Below, piece by piece: positions 7,246-15,307 of a DNA stretch of 64,000 bases; position 1 is the stretch's first letter; every line of letters starts with the position of its first letter. The position numbers and the translations under genes were made by a program. Where the stretch lies: positions 4,178-68,177 of the forward strand of contig CAYXPY010000010.1 in assembly GCA_964467345.1 (NCBI GenBank), written 5' to 3'. The stretch comes from SM1-50 sp964467345. Lineage in GTDB: Archaea > Thermoplasmatota > E2 > DHVEG-1. The notes under the pieces are model-generated. The model saw nothing but the letters and a program-made list of their open reading frames with translations, searched no databases and had not been told where the DNA came from.

Positions 7246-8069
7246 CTCCTTTGATTGACGATTTCTACAATTTTTTCAACAATCTGTTTAAAGGATTTTG
7301 TTGCATGCGCTTGCGAATGTTTTGTAAGGAATGGTTCTCCACTGTCCCCTGTTGTTACGATATCGGGGTCTAAGGGGATCTTCCCAAGAAAAGGCACCTG
7401 GAAATCGATGGACGCCTTCAATCCTCCACCGGTTTTAAAGATGTCGATGTCTTTGTGACAATGAGGGCAGGTAAACCCGCTCATATTCTCAATGATGCCG
7501 ATGATAGGCATGTTCATCTTTTTGACAAAGTTGATTGATTTGCGGACGCTTACCAATGCTAAATCCTGTGGGGTTGTGACGATGACTGCGCCGTCGCTTT
7601 TTGGGATGAGTTGAGCGATACTGAGGGGTTCATCGCCAGTACCTGGGGGGAGATCGACGATGAGGTAATCAAGGTCACCCCAGTCAACATCTCCAATGAA
7701 CTGTTTTATCGCCCCCATCTTCATCGGTCCTCGCCAGATCACCGGAGAATCCGTATCAGAGAGGAGAAAACCGATTGACATGACCTTTAAGTGTGGTGTA
7801 ATCATGATTGGGTTAAACCCCATTGAGGACGCTGTTGGCTTCTTTTTTTCCACCCCAAGGATTTTTGGGATGCTTGGTCCATGCATATCGCAATCCATTA
7901 AGCCGACCATGTATTTTTTTTCTGAGAGAGCAAAGGCAAGATTCACAGATACGGTGCTTTTCCCAACCCCGCCTTTCCCGCTTAAAACAATGATCTTATG
8001 TTTTATCCTGCTGAGATTCTGTGCAATTTTTTGATCGTCTCTGTTATTTTTTTCCATCGATTCGTTCAC
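7242..8069 (-). CDS. Mrp/NBP35-type Fe-S carrier ATPase
   Basis: The 275-residue ATPase has the deviant Walker A GKGGVGKS (31-38), VDLPPGTGDEP (138-147) and the signature ENMSGFTCPHC with Cys201/Cys204. The CxxC forms a cluster-bridging site across the dimer in the Mrp/NBP35/ApbC family. There is no N-terminal DUF59 domain. It is made with the zinc-ribbon protein (ATGA overlap) and precedes the NifX pair. Together with the two ferredoxin-MinD ATPases, this operon encodes three P-loop ATPases of the ParA/MinD superfamily. Role: transfer of Fe-S or mixed-metal clusters, from family knowledge. Confidence 0.93.
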   Translation of the reverse strand: MNESMEKNNRDDQKIAQNLSRIKHKIIVLSGKGGVGKSTVSVNLAFALSEKKYMVGLMDCDMHGPSIPKILGVEKKKPTASSMGFNPIMITPHLKVMSIGFLLSDTDSPVIWRGPMKMGAIKQFIGDVDWGDLDYLIVDLPPGTGDEPLSIAQLIPKSDGAVIVTTPQDLALVSVRKSINFVKKMNMPIIGIIENMSGFTCPHCHKDIDIFKTGGGLKASIDFQVPFLGKIPLDPDIVTTGDSGEPFLTKHSQAHATKSFKQIVEKIVEIVNQRR

Positions 8070-8145
8070 CTCATTGATTACTTTTTATTCGTCATGCATT
8101 TGTCTGCCATAAAAAGAAAAAAGAAGATGCTCGTTGTTTGTATAA

Positions 8146-8505
8146 TTAGGGAGCGTCCTTTTTTTCTTTTGAGAGTTCTTGGAGCCGTTCCTGTACTCGC
8201 TTGATTTCTTCTTCGAGGTCTTGTATCATAGTTTCTAGATAGGTTTTTTCTTCTTCTCGGCTCGGTTCTATATATGGCTCGGGGTAGTATGGCCCAGGAG
8301 AGGGATATCGTGCTGGTCCCCAGAAGCCTCTGCCACGCCCCCGGTATCCTCTTCCGAAGCCGCGACCGCGGCCTCTTCCAAAGCCACCGCCGCGTCCGAA
8401 ACCAGGGTTTGCGTAACCAGGTGTGTTGTATCCTGCGCAGTATCCTGCGGCTCGTCCGGTTCTTGGTCCAAGTCCCCAGGGTCCTGTTCTATCGCCACCA
8501 GGCAT
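8146..8505 (-). CDS. DUF5320 Gly/Arg-rich protein
   Basis: I chose the ATG at 8505 because GGAGGTG lies 9 nt upstream; the in-frame GTG at 8517 is part of that SD. The 119-residue product starts MPGGDRTGPWG and has the DUF5320 opening (RTGRAAGYCAGYNTPGYANPG), an Arg-Gly-Phe low-complexity middle, a Pro/Tyr-rich linker and a C-terminal amphipathic coiled coil (about 80-115). DUF5320 proteins are commonly found beside NifX and Mrp genes in anaerobes and have no established function. It is the first gene of the minus-strand operon. Confidence 0.85.
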   Translation of the reverse strand: MPGGDRTGPWGLGPRTGRAAGYCAGYNTPGYANPGFGRGGGFGRGRGRGFGRGYRGRGRGFWGPARYPSPGPYYPEPYIEPSREEEKTYLETMIQDLEEEIKRVQERLQELSKEKKDAP

Positions 8506-8711
8506 AGTTTCTTTCACCTCCTTTTTTTATTTTATTTTTTATGGGTTTTATCTGGAAATCCATCATCAGTACTATAGAGGATGGAATATCATTTATAAAT
8601 ATTATGATTATAATTATTAACAATTTCTTAGAATTACTTATTAAATATAGGTAAAATTTAAATATAATGGTGTTATTATTAATAATATATATGTTCTCGT
8701 GAGGTGTGCTC
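8506..8711. promoter_or_regulatory. Divergent promoter region of the orange-protein operon and its regulator
   Basis: This 206-bp AT-rich stretch separates the minus-strand metal-cluster operon from the plus-strand Lrp-type gene. It holds A/T runs that fit archaeal TATA boxes in both directions: ATTTATAAAT near 8591-8600 and ATTTAAATATAA near 8656-8667. A GAGGTG ribosome site at 8701-8706 precedes the regulator start. The layout fits autoregulation and control of the operon by the divergent regulator; no exact operator was defined. Confidence 0.5.
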
Positions 8712-9284
8712 ATGCCGCAAGTAAAATTCAGCCTTGACGAAAAAGATAGAAAAATAATCTCCCTGTTCCATGACAATCATGAGATTTCCCAAGAAGAAAT
8801 CGCAAAAAAAGTAAAATTATCCCAACCATCCGTTGCAATGAGGATAAAAAGACTCAAAGAACGAGGCATACTTGAAATAGTCACAGGAGTGAACCTCAAC
8901 AAGGTCGGAATGTATCTTGCAAAGGTCATGGTACGAACAACCAACACTACAAAAATCCTAAACATGTTCCGTGGGTGTCCGTTCTTTCTGAATGGCTTTG
9001 TTGTATCCGGGGATGAAAACCTCATGTTGTTATTTGCTGGGGAGGATCTGGCATCCCTTGAATCGATAATAGATTGCCGCATACGCAAAGATAAAGACGT
9101 GCAAAGCGCGGATTTCAACATCATCATCTCAAGCATCAAGGATTTTGTCGTCCCGCTCCGGATTGTCGAAAGACCACAGAACAAGCCGCCCTGCGGTGTC
9201 GAATATAAGACCTGCCAGGCATACACGGAAAACCGTTGTTTTGGTTGCCCGGCGACGAATCGGTACAAAGGGTCGTTTTGGTGA
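8712..9284 (+). CDS. Lrp/AsnC-type regulator with four-cysteine C-terminal tail
   Basis: I chose the ATG at 8712 (GAGGTG five bases upstream). The 190-residue protein has an N-terminal winged HTH (about 5-60: EEIAKKVKLSQPSVAMRIKRLKERG) and an Lrp-like effector domain (about 65-145). Its last 30 residues carry Cys161, Cys168, Cys176 and Cys179, ending CFGCPATNRYKGSFW. Such a C-x6-C-x7-C-x2-C tail may bind zinc or a [4Fe-4S] cluster and so sense iron, oxygen or redox. It is divergent from the Fe-S/NifX operon, which it probably regulates. Confidence 0.88.
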   Translation: MPQVKFSLDEKDRKIISLFHDNHEISQEEIAKKVKLSQPSVAMRIKRLKERGILEIVTGVNLNKVGMYLAKVMVRTTNTTKILNMFRGCPFFLNGFVVSGDENLMLLFAGEDLASLESIIDCRIRKDKDVQSADFNIIISSIKDFVVPLRIVERPQNKPPCGVEYKTCQAYTENRCFGCPATNRYKGSFW

Positions 9285-9340
9285 AAAACAAGTAATAAGA
9301 AATCTGTCGTATGACACATGATTGAATAGGCAACCCTTGC

Positions 9341-10078
9341 TTAGTAGGGTGGTTCTTTGGATAATTCAGATTGTTCGACTTTTTTGCTCAAACCATATTT
9401 TTTCATGATAGAGCTGACCAGATCAATGAACCAGTCAGGGACGCTGGGGGAGACGACGATCGCGTCAATCAACCGATCCAAATCTGTTTTCACATAGATC
9501 CCAAACCATTTCGGATCCACATACAGAATCGGTTTTTCAACGCTCTCCTGCGGTGATGCGAACTTCAGGATGACTGCCCGAAGCTCCCGTTCATGTTCAA
9601 AGGATTTCCGTTTATAGAGAAAGGGATTGAAGATATACCCCTTAGGGATCATCTCTCGGGTGTAATCGATGTATTTGACTTTGCCGATGAAGATATCATC
9701 CTGCTTGTGAGACAGAAAACTGTCCTTCAATCGTCTGAATGTCGATTTGATCGCGACGCCCTCATTGCTCTGCAGACAGATCTCCCACATGGCTGCTGAC
9801 TCGGTATCATTGATATGCCAGCTGCTGATGTTTACTATCTTGCGAATCCTATCATATATCTCCAGCTGATTCAATTTGATGGTTGGCTGTAATCGTTGTT
9901 CCCATAACTTCGCATCGGTTTCTGTGAATTTTCCCTCATATTTATCAGGCAGTTGATCGCTTCGAACGAAAAACAAGGCGTTCCGTTCCAGATAGGATAC
10001 AAACTTGGTGAAGTCGACGTACCTCCAGATGATGGTCTCCTCGGCTGGTTCTTCAAACTCAGGGTTCTGTTGATACAT
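9341..10078 (-). CDS. DUF2971 domain protein
   Basis: The 245-residue soluble protein opens with IIWRYVDFTKFVSYLERNAL, a typical DUF2971 start, followed by FFVRSDQLPDKYEG and later SAAMWEIC and REMIPKG motifs. DUF2971 is a widespread family, often in variable genome regions, sometimes near defence genes; no function is established. It stands alone, convergent with the regulator at 8712 and 121 bp from the transporter gene upstream. No partner genes suggest a role. Confidence 0.82.
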   Translation of the reverse strand: MYQQNPEFEEPAEETIIWRYVDFTKFVSYLERNALFFVRSDQLPDKYEGKFTETDAKLWEQRLQPTIKLNQLEIYDRIRKIVNISSWHINDTESAAMWEICLQSNEGVAIKSTFRRLKDSFLSHKQDDIFIGKVKYIDYTREMIPKGYIFNPFLYKRKSFEHERELRAVILKFASPQESVEKPILYVDPKWFGIYVKTDLDRLIDAIVVSPSVPDWFIDLVSSIMKKYGLSKKVEQSELSKEPPY

Positions 10079-10199
10079 TTCCCGCTCCTGTCTTCACATC
10101 GTTTCTTTCTTTAAAACCTTTCCTTACAGTGAAAAAACAAAAAGACCAAAGCCTTCAATGCAATACAGCCAGACTTGTTTTTTCTCACAATTGATGCTG

Positions 10200-11459
10200 T
10201 TATACGTTTTCGTATTCTTTAAGAATGGAAACCAATTTATATTTTTTTATCCCGGGAACCATGTCTACTCTCTGGATGATGTGCGTGTATCCTTTTAGCA
10301 ACGTCCGTATCCGAACATAGGCGATGATGTCGTATCTATCCCCGAAGATAACGCTTAGTGACTCGATACCTTTTATTTTTCCTACAGAATCAAGAATGGA
10401 GTTCACCGGCACCGCAGGATCGATTTTTATAAAAATAAAGGCTTTTACTTCTGATAACGCAAAGGTGATGATCCCGATCACAACAAGAATGAACCCGATC
10501 AAACGGATAAGCCAGATTGTTGGTGACTCTGGAAAGGGTATGAATATGAACAGGGAGAGAACAAAGGATATGGGAACTGAAAAAAGAATGGTTGATGCTT
10601 TTATCGCCTGTGCGACACTGGGCTTGCCGATACGCAGTGATCGAATGTAAAACAATGACGAAAATAACACCACAGTCATGGAAAGGGCGACAGGCCAGAA
10701 GAACTGAAAAGATGATTCCAATCCCTCAAGAACATAGGTTGTTCTCGTCACTATATCGAGAAGGGCAAGGAAAAGACTGATAAACAAAAAGCTAAAAACC
10801 AAGTTCCAAAACCGTATGTTGATCGAATCATTTGGTCTTTTATTTATCTTTAAAAGCATAAGCTTGCGTTGGCTTACCAGCAAAAAAACCAATCCTGGGT
10901 TGACCACAAGAAACATAATGGAGATAGCCTCAAGACTGATATCTCCTGAAAATGAAATCGAACTTAGAATCGCACCGAGCATGACAACAATACATGATTG
11001 TACCTCGATGAGCGTTGGTGAGTTTTTCTCTGCAACAGACTCGGTAATAAGTAAATACAAAATCGCTATCTGCTTGAAGGGAAGAATAAGCGAGGGGTCT
11101 ACCAACAACGATAACACAGCAAAATAACCAATGGTCGTCGCGGCATTGCCAAACCCTGCAAGTATATGATAGGGAAGTTCAGTTCTATGCAAGAGACGCA
11201 GCCGCTGAAACGAAGGGTCAAGAAAGCGACAGCCTATGCTCTTTCCACGAATCGGCACAGAGAAAAAAAGGCAGACGAGGAAGGTTATTAGAAGCCCGAC
11301 GAAAAAAGACGAGAAGCTAAACAGCCAGGGGATTTTTTCAGCGGTATAGACAGTTGAATACTCATGAATGATGCTGCTGTCAATCGCTGCGACAACCGCT
11401 GCGATAAAGGAAGAAAGCAGCACCAGGGTAAAAAAAAGATCGCGTGTTCTCAGAAACAT
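10200..11459 (-). CDS. EamA-like membrane transporter fused to a C-terminal Lrp/AsnC ligand-binding-like domain
   Basis: The 419-residue protein has about nine or ten hydrophobic segments from residue 8 to about 340, with an EamA/DMT-like pattern (a GKPSVAQAIKASTILFSVP segment resembles the second half-repeat). A cytosolic tail (about 345-419) starts AFIFIKIDP and has GIESLSVIFGDRYDIIAYV, which aligns by eye with the stand-alone Lrp domain encoded at 11803 (AYIFIR...STSIVAGDYDVVMRV). That domain normally binds amino acids in Lrp regulators. A transporter carrying such a sensor may be gated by its cargo; this is inference. Substrate unknown. Confidence 0.75.
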   Translation of the reverse strand: MFLRTRDLFFTLVLLSSFIAAVVAAIDSSIIHEYSTVYTAEKIPWLFSFSSFFVGLLITFLVCLFFSVPIRGKSIGCRFLDPSFQRLRLLHRTELPYHILAGFGNAATTIGYFAVLSLLVDPSLILPFKQIAILYLLITESVAEKNSPTLIEVQSCIVVMLGAILSSISFSGDISLEAISIMFLVVNPGLVFLLVSQRKLMLLKINKRPNDSINIRFWNLVFSFLFISLFLALLDIVTRTTYVLEGLESSFQFFWPVALSMTVVLFSSLFYIRSLRIGKPSVAQAIKASTILFSVPISFVLSLFIFIPFPESPTIWLIRLIGFILVVIGIITFALSEVKAFIFIKIDPAVPVNSILDSVGKIKGIESLSVIFGDRYDIIAYVRIRTLLKGYTHIIQRVDMVPGIKKYKLVSILKEYENV

Positions 11460-11567
11460 GATCCTTACCAGTTTTTCCTAACTACGGGTTGGAATCAATT
11501 TTTTTTATATTACAGATGAGCTTGCCTTAGTTTATCAATACACGGTCAAGTGTCCTTAATTCCATAA

Positions 11568-11831
11568 TTATGATGTATGGGAATTTTTATGGGAGAATAA
11601 CGAGTCTTTGAGCATCTTGACATGAATTGCTTTTGGACCTTGTGTTGAATTTCTTATCTCATATTCGACCTCATCACCACTATCAAGTAATGTCAAAAAA
11701 TCAAGGTCTTTTTTATATACAAGAATATCCTGTCCATCGTGGTTCTCTATCAACCCATATCCTTGTTTTTCGCTCCAAAACGACACAAAGCCTCTGCTGC
11801 GGTTAGAGTGTTGACTGGTGGTTGGATTCAT
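11568..11831 (-). CDS. Cold-shock-domain-like protein
   Basis: The ATG at 11831 is preceded by GGAGGTG at 7 nt, so the 87-residue form is chosen over a 110-residue frame. It has a five-strand OB-fold pattern with RNP1-like GFVSFWSEKQGYGLI and RNP2-like QDILVYKKDL, then LDSGDEVEYEI and GPKAIHVK. This matches bacterial CspA-type domains, which bind single-stranded RNA or DNA; they are uncommon in archaea as a whole. Its first 29 bp overlap the end of the Lrp-domain gene, so the two are co-transcribed. It could be a horizontally acquired cold-shock protein. Confidence 0.8.
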   Translation of the reverse strand: MNPTTSQHSNRSRGFVSFWSEKQGYGLIENHDGQDILVYKKDLDFLTLLDSGDEVEYEIRNSTQGPKAIHVKMLKDSLFSHKNSHTS

Positions 11832-12123
11832 GCGGAAACACCTCCTTCTCAATGATGTGAGTCGATGTCTGTTGTATCCCCGCCATACGTTGTACTTCAT
11901 CGGTCACATCCATGAGTTGTTCAAGACTGTGCACATTGACTCTCATGACAACATCGTAATCCCCCGCAACGATAGAGGTGCTTCTGACCGGTGTCAATTT
12001 TCTTACTTTTTCAAGGAAATTGATCAAATCGCCTCCTTGGGAGCGTATGAAGATGTACGCGTGGATAGATTCTCCTTTCGATGGTGATTCAGTTCCAATG
12101 TTTGTATCTATATTGTTTTTCAT
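11803..12123 (-). CDS. Stand-alone Lrp/AsnC ligand-binding domain protein
   Basis: The frame is open to 12222, but a GGAGG site lies 8 nt upstream of the ATG at 12123, giving 106 residues. After a polar 20-residue start it holds a single RAM/AsnC effector domain (AYIFIRSQGG, RSTSIVAGDYDVVMRV, DEVQRMAGIQQTST). There is no HTH, so it cannot bind DNA by itself. Such proteins can bind amino acids or mix into oligomers with full Lrp proteins. It shares an operon with the cold-shock protein and lies near a transporter with the same domain. Confidence 0.82.
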   Translation of the reverse strand: MKNNIDTNIGTESPSKGESIHAYIFIRSQGGDLINFLEKVRKLTPVRSTSIVAGDYDVVMRVNVHSLEQLMDVTDEVQRMAGIQQTSTHIIEKEVFPHESNHQSTL

Positions 12124-12570
12124 TTTCTCTTCCTCCAACATTCTTTGTTGTTTCTGTATGTTTGTCTTCATTAATCGAGTAAGTCGGTTGATACACCCAA
12201 TTTCATTCCATATAGTATTCAACCGACTTACGGAGGATGGGATGTATGTTTTTTTAATCGACTCTGGTCTGTTTCTATATTTTATTTGAACGTGTCATTA
12301 CTTCACTTACAAAGGTGTGAAGATTGATTTTATTTAGGTATGATTTTATCCCATCAGTCAAGCAAATATGGGCAATAGTCTATTTATATGAAGTGGACAA
12401 AAAAAAAGAAAAAAATGATTAAATTGATAATTTCAATACTTTTTTATATAAAAAAAAGCTAAAGACAATACTTTAAAATACTAATCTGTATATCCTACCT
12501 ATATCATCTGTATTATGGGAAATGGTATTTTCAACAGCAAAAAATATCAAAGAACAACAATGGAGGAACA
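12124..12570. other. 447-bp intergenic region between divergent regulators
   Basis: No coding frame of note is seen. The left part holds a 12-bp inverted repeat (12180-12230) in the leader of the Lrp-domain gene. The right part is A/T-rich with a TTTTTTATATAAAAAAAA stretch near 12440-12460 and further TATA-like runs that could serve the plus-strand regulator at 12571, which has a GGAGGAAC ribosome site right before its ATG. It probably contains both divergent promoters. Confidence 0.5.
12180..12230. promoter_or_regulatory. 12-bp inverted repeat upstream of the Lrp-domain gene
   Basis: The left arm TAAGTCGGTTGA (12180-12191) and right arm TCAACCGACTTA (12219-12230) are perfect complements with a 27-nt spacer. 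It lies 57-107 bp upstream of the ATG at 12123. It may be an operator for an Lrp-type dimer or an RNA hairpin in a long leader. Function is inference; the repeat is directly seen. Confidence 0.6.
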
Positions 12571-13620
12571 ATGAAAGAGGTACTTGAAGATAAGGTAAAT
12601 CTCCATCTCCTCTCAGATATCTGTTCCGGGTACGGGGTTCAAGTCAATATCAATGAATTAGCACGACTCTTAAAAAAACATAGAAACACAATCCGCGAGC
12701 GAGTCAACCAATTATTCAACCACGGCATCATATCAAAACCAGTCTATCCCTTTTCTTGGTTATATCATGAATACCCTCTCATGATTATCGCCCGGGCGGA
12801 TCTTCCACGGGATGAACTGACAGGGAAGTTCATAGAAGAAGACCCAAACATTTTCGCAGCATTTTTTAAAAAAGATGAAGAATACAATACGCTTCTTATT
12901 GAATACCATAAGGATCTGTACTCTTATCTCACCTGGAGCGATGCCGTCATACACCAGGGGAAATTACCGCCACAAGAAACACGATATCCAACTGATGCAA
13001 TGTTTTTTAGTACCCAAACATTCCTCAAATACAGACCAGAGCATCTCATCCATCTCATCGAAGAAGACTACGGAAAAATACAAAGAAGACTCAACGACTA
13101 TGAGCTTGACACGGTATCGTTAGAAATCTTAAAGAAATTGATGAACGGTGAAGGGATTCACACAAATGAGTTTCTCTTAGCGGAACGACACCATATCCAT
13201 CGAAAAACCATTGAACGTCGCATACAATCCCTTCTTAAAGAAAACATCATTTCCCCACCGATATGCCGTTTCCCTCGTTTTGTCGTACCCCCGGATTATA
13301 CACTGGTGATATCACTTGTGGAACTGAAAAAACATCCTGGAGACATCGAAAAAGCATGGCAGAACGATTCGCACATACCGTTCGTACTGCGTGCAAGCAC
13401 AGGAAGGTATACGCATTTGGTGTTCAGTAGCTTTTACTGGATAAAGGAACATATCGCATGGGAGGAAAAATACAACCAAAAGTTCCCTGGTTCCATCGGA
13501 GCCATAAAAAACATTTATTTATCACCATCGATGATGTTTTCCATCGACCAGCAGTTTGTGTCTTTGCAGATTATTAAAAAAAGATTAGAAAGCAGAGAAA
13601 AAGAAAGTAGAGTCATGTAA
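12571..13620 (+). CDS. Tandem winged-HTH regulator (Lrp-like)
   Basis: The 349-residue protein has a first winged HTH at about 15-60 (INELARLLKKHRNTIRERVNQLFNHG), an alpha/beta region, a second HTH at about 180-225 (HTNEFLLAERHHIHRKTIERRIQSLL) and a final alpha/beta domain (about 240-345). The layout is two Lrp-like half-units joined head to tail, which would bind DNA as a built-in dimer. A GGAGGAAC site is 5-6 nt before the ATG. It is divergent from the Lrp-domain/cold-shock operon and may bind the intervening repeat. The signal is unknown. Confidence 0.75.
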   Translation: MKEVLEDKVNLHLLSDICSGYGVQVNINELARLLKKHRNTIRERVNQLFNHGIISKPVYPFSWLYHEYPLMIIARADLPRDELTGKFIEEDPNIFAAFFKKDEEYNTLLIEYHKDLYSYLTWSDAVIHQGKLPPQETRYPTDAMFFSTQTFLKYRPEHLIHLIEEDYGKIQRRLNDYELDTVSLEILKKLMNGEGIHTNEFLLAERHHIHRKTIERRIQSLLKENIISPPICRFPRFVVPPDYTLVISLVELKKHPGDIEKAWQNDSHIPFVLRASTGRYTHLVFSSFYWIKEHIAWEEKYNQKFPGSIGAIKNIYLSPSMMFSIDQQFVSLQIIKKRLESREKESRVM

Positions 13621-13713
13621 GATGGGTTCTTTTCAGCAGGCGTTCTGCCTTCACCATGATCGACATACCCCTACGATTTCAAACCAACTGTGTATATAAC
13701 GTCATTCTCTTGC

Positions 13714-15180
13714 TTACTTTTTGATATCACGTATGTTTAACTTCAGTCCTTCGGCGACACGACGACCATACTCCTGGTCTGCTTTATAGAAAATCTTGGT
13801 TTGACGAATCTGAATGTCTTTGTTTGCATTGCAGAGATGAGTCACGATATTGCCAATGAGATTGTCCTGGTCCTTCTTCGTCATAACCTTACGATAGAGA
13901 TCCCCTGCTTGCACGAAATCATCATTCGGATGGTTGTATGGATGACGTGCGGCAAACCCCTGGACATCAAAGGGCGGCTCCGATGCATCAAGCAACGGTT
14001 CTGGGCCTCCAAAACTGTTCGGATAGTAGTTTGGTTTCCCACCTTCGTTTCCATCAAAGCGCATGTAGCCATCACGCTGGTAGTTCTGCATAGTGATTGC
14101 CTTGGGTCTGTTGACCGGTAGCAGGTGATAGTTGGGACCGAGACGGTACCGATGGGCATCGTGATATGCAAACAAACGACCTTGCAGCATCTTATCAGGT
14201 GATGCCGCTATCCCTGGTACGAAGTTCCCTGGTGAGAACGCTACCTGCTCGACCTCAGCGAAATAATTCTCAGGGTTCCGGTTCAGGACCATCCGACCAA
14301 TCTGTATCGGCGGGTAATCCTTATGAGGCCAGACCTTAGTCACATCAAAGGGGTTAAAGCGGTAGGTTTCAGCATCCTGCGGTTTCATTATCTGTACCTC
14401 AAGAGTCCAGGAGGGATACTTGCCTCGTTGGATCGCTTCGTACAGGTCACGGGTCGCATGGTCAGGGTCTTTTCCTTTGAGGCTCTCTGCCTCCCCCCGG
14501 GTGAGGTTCTGGATGCCTTGGTCTGTTTTGAAATGGTATTTCACCCAGAAATAATCGCCTTTGTCATTGTACCATTTGTACGTATGGCTACTGTAGCCAT
14601 TCATGTTCCGGTAGGTCTTGGGTGTCCCCCGGTCTGAGAAAAGAATCGTCACTTGATGGACTGACTCTGGTGTGAGAGACAGGAAATCCCAGAACATGTT
14701 CGCATCCTTTGTGTTTGTCGCAGGGTTTCGTTTTTGGGTATGAATGAAATCAGGGAATTTGATGGGATCTCGAATAAAGAACACCGGTGTGTTGTTCCCA
14801 ACAAGATCATAGTTTCCATCTTCTGTGTAGAACTTCACGGCAAAACCCCGTGGGTCACGCTCAGCATCAGCCGAGCCTTTCTCGCCACCGACCGTAGAGA
14901 ACCGAACGAAGACTTCGGTTTTCTTCCCAACCTTTGATAGGAATTTTGCTTTTGTGTACTTGGTGACATCCTTGGTGACCTCGAAATATCCACCAGCGCC
15001 TGCCCCTTTTGCATGCACAATCCGTTCAGGGATGCGCTCCCGGTTAAAATGAGCCAGTTTCTCAATCAAATGAACATCCTGCATAAGGACAGGGCCCTTC
15101 TCCCCTGCAGTGACACTGTTTTGGTCATCTTCGACGGGTTTGCCAAAATTTGTTGTTAATATCTTCTTATTTTTTGCCAT
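13714..15180 (-). CDS. katA: Monofunctional heme catalase
   Basis: The ATG at 15180 is chosen because GGGAGGT lies just upstream; the 488-residue product has the small-subunit (clade 3) catalase length. The distal histidine is His56 in RIVHAKGAGAGGYFEVT, the distal Asn is in VGNNTPVFFIRDP, and the proximal Tyr is in LFAYHDAHRYRLG. The enzyme turns hydrogen peroxide into water and oxygen in the cytoplasm using heme b. Such catalases reach archaea by transfer from bacteria. It is near the peroxiredoxin gene but 128 bp away, probably with its own TATA element (ATATATTATACAAT, minus strand, about 15196-15209). Confidence 0.97.
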   Translation of the reverse strand: MAKNKKILTTNFGKPVEDDQNSVTAGEKGPVLMQDVHLIEKLAHFNRERIPERIVHAKGAGAGGYFEVTKDVTKYTKAKFLSKVGKKTEVFVRFSTVGGEKGSADAERDPRGFAVKFYTEDGNYDLVGNNTPVFFIRDPIKFPDFIHTQKRNPATNTKDANMFWDFLSLTPESVHQVTILFSDRGTPKTYRNMNGYSSHTYKWYNDKGDYFWVKYHFKTDQGIQNLTRGEAESLKGKDPDHATRDLYEAIQRGKYPSWTLEVQIMKPQDAETYRFNPFDVTKVWPHKDYPPIQIGRMVLNRNPENYFAEVEQVAFSPGNFVPGIAASPDKMLQGRLFAYHDAHRYRLGPNYHLLPVNRPKAITMQNYQRDGYMRFDGNEGGKPNYYPNSFGGPEPLLDASEPPFDVQGFAARHPYNHPNDDFVQAGDLYRKVMTKKDQDNLIGNIVTHLCNANKDIQIRQTKIFYKADQEYGRRVAEGLKLNIRDIKK

Positions 15181-15307
15181 TTTCAACCTCCCGATATTGT
15201 ATAATATATTTTTGTTATTGTGTGTATACTATCAACACTAATTAAAGATGTGCATCAGTTGCTATATTGCAGTATTTGAGAAGATGCGATGGCAAGGAAA
15301 GGATGTT

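Noticed and set aside
8146..8505. Gly/Arg-rich repeats as a DNA repeat array
   Set aside because: The repetition follows codons of the DUF5320 low-complexity region and has no spacer pattern.
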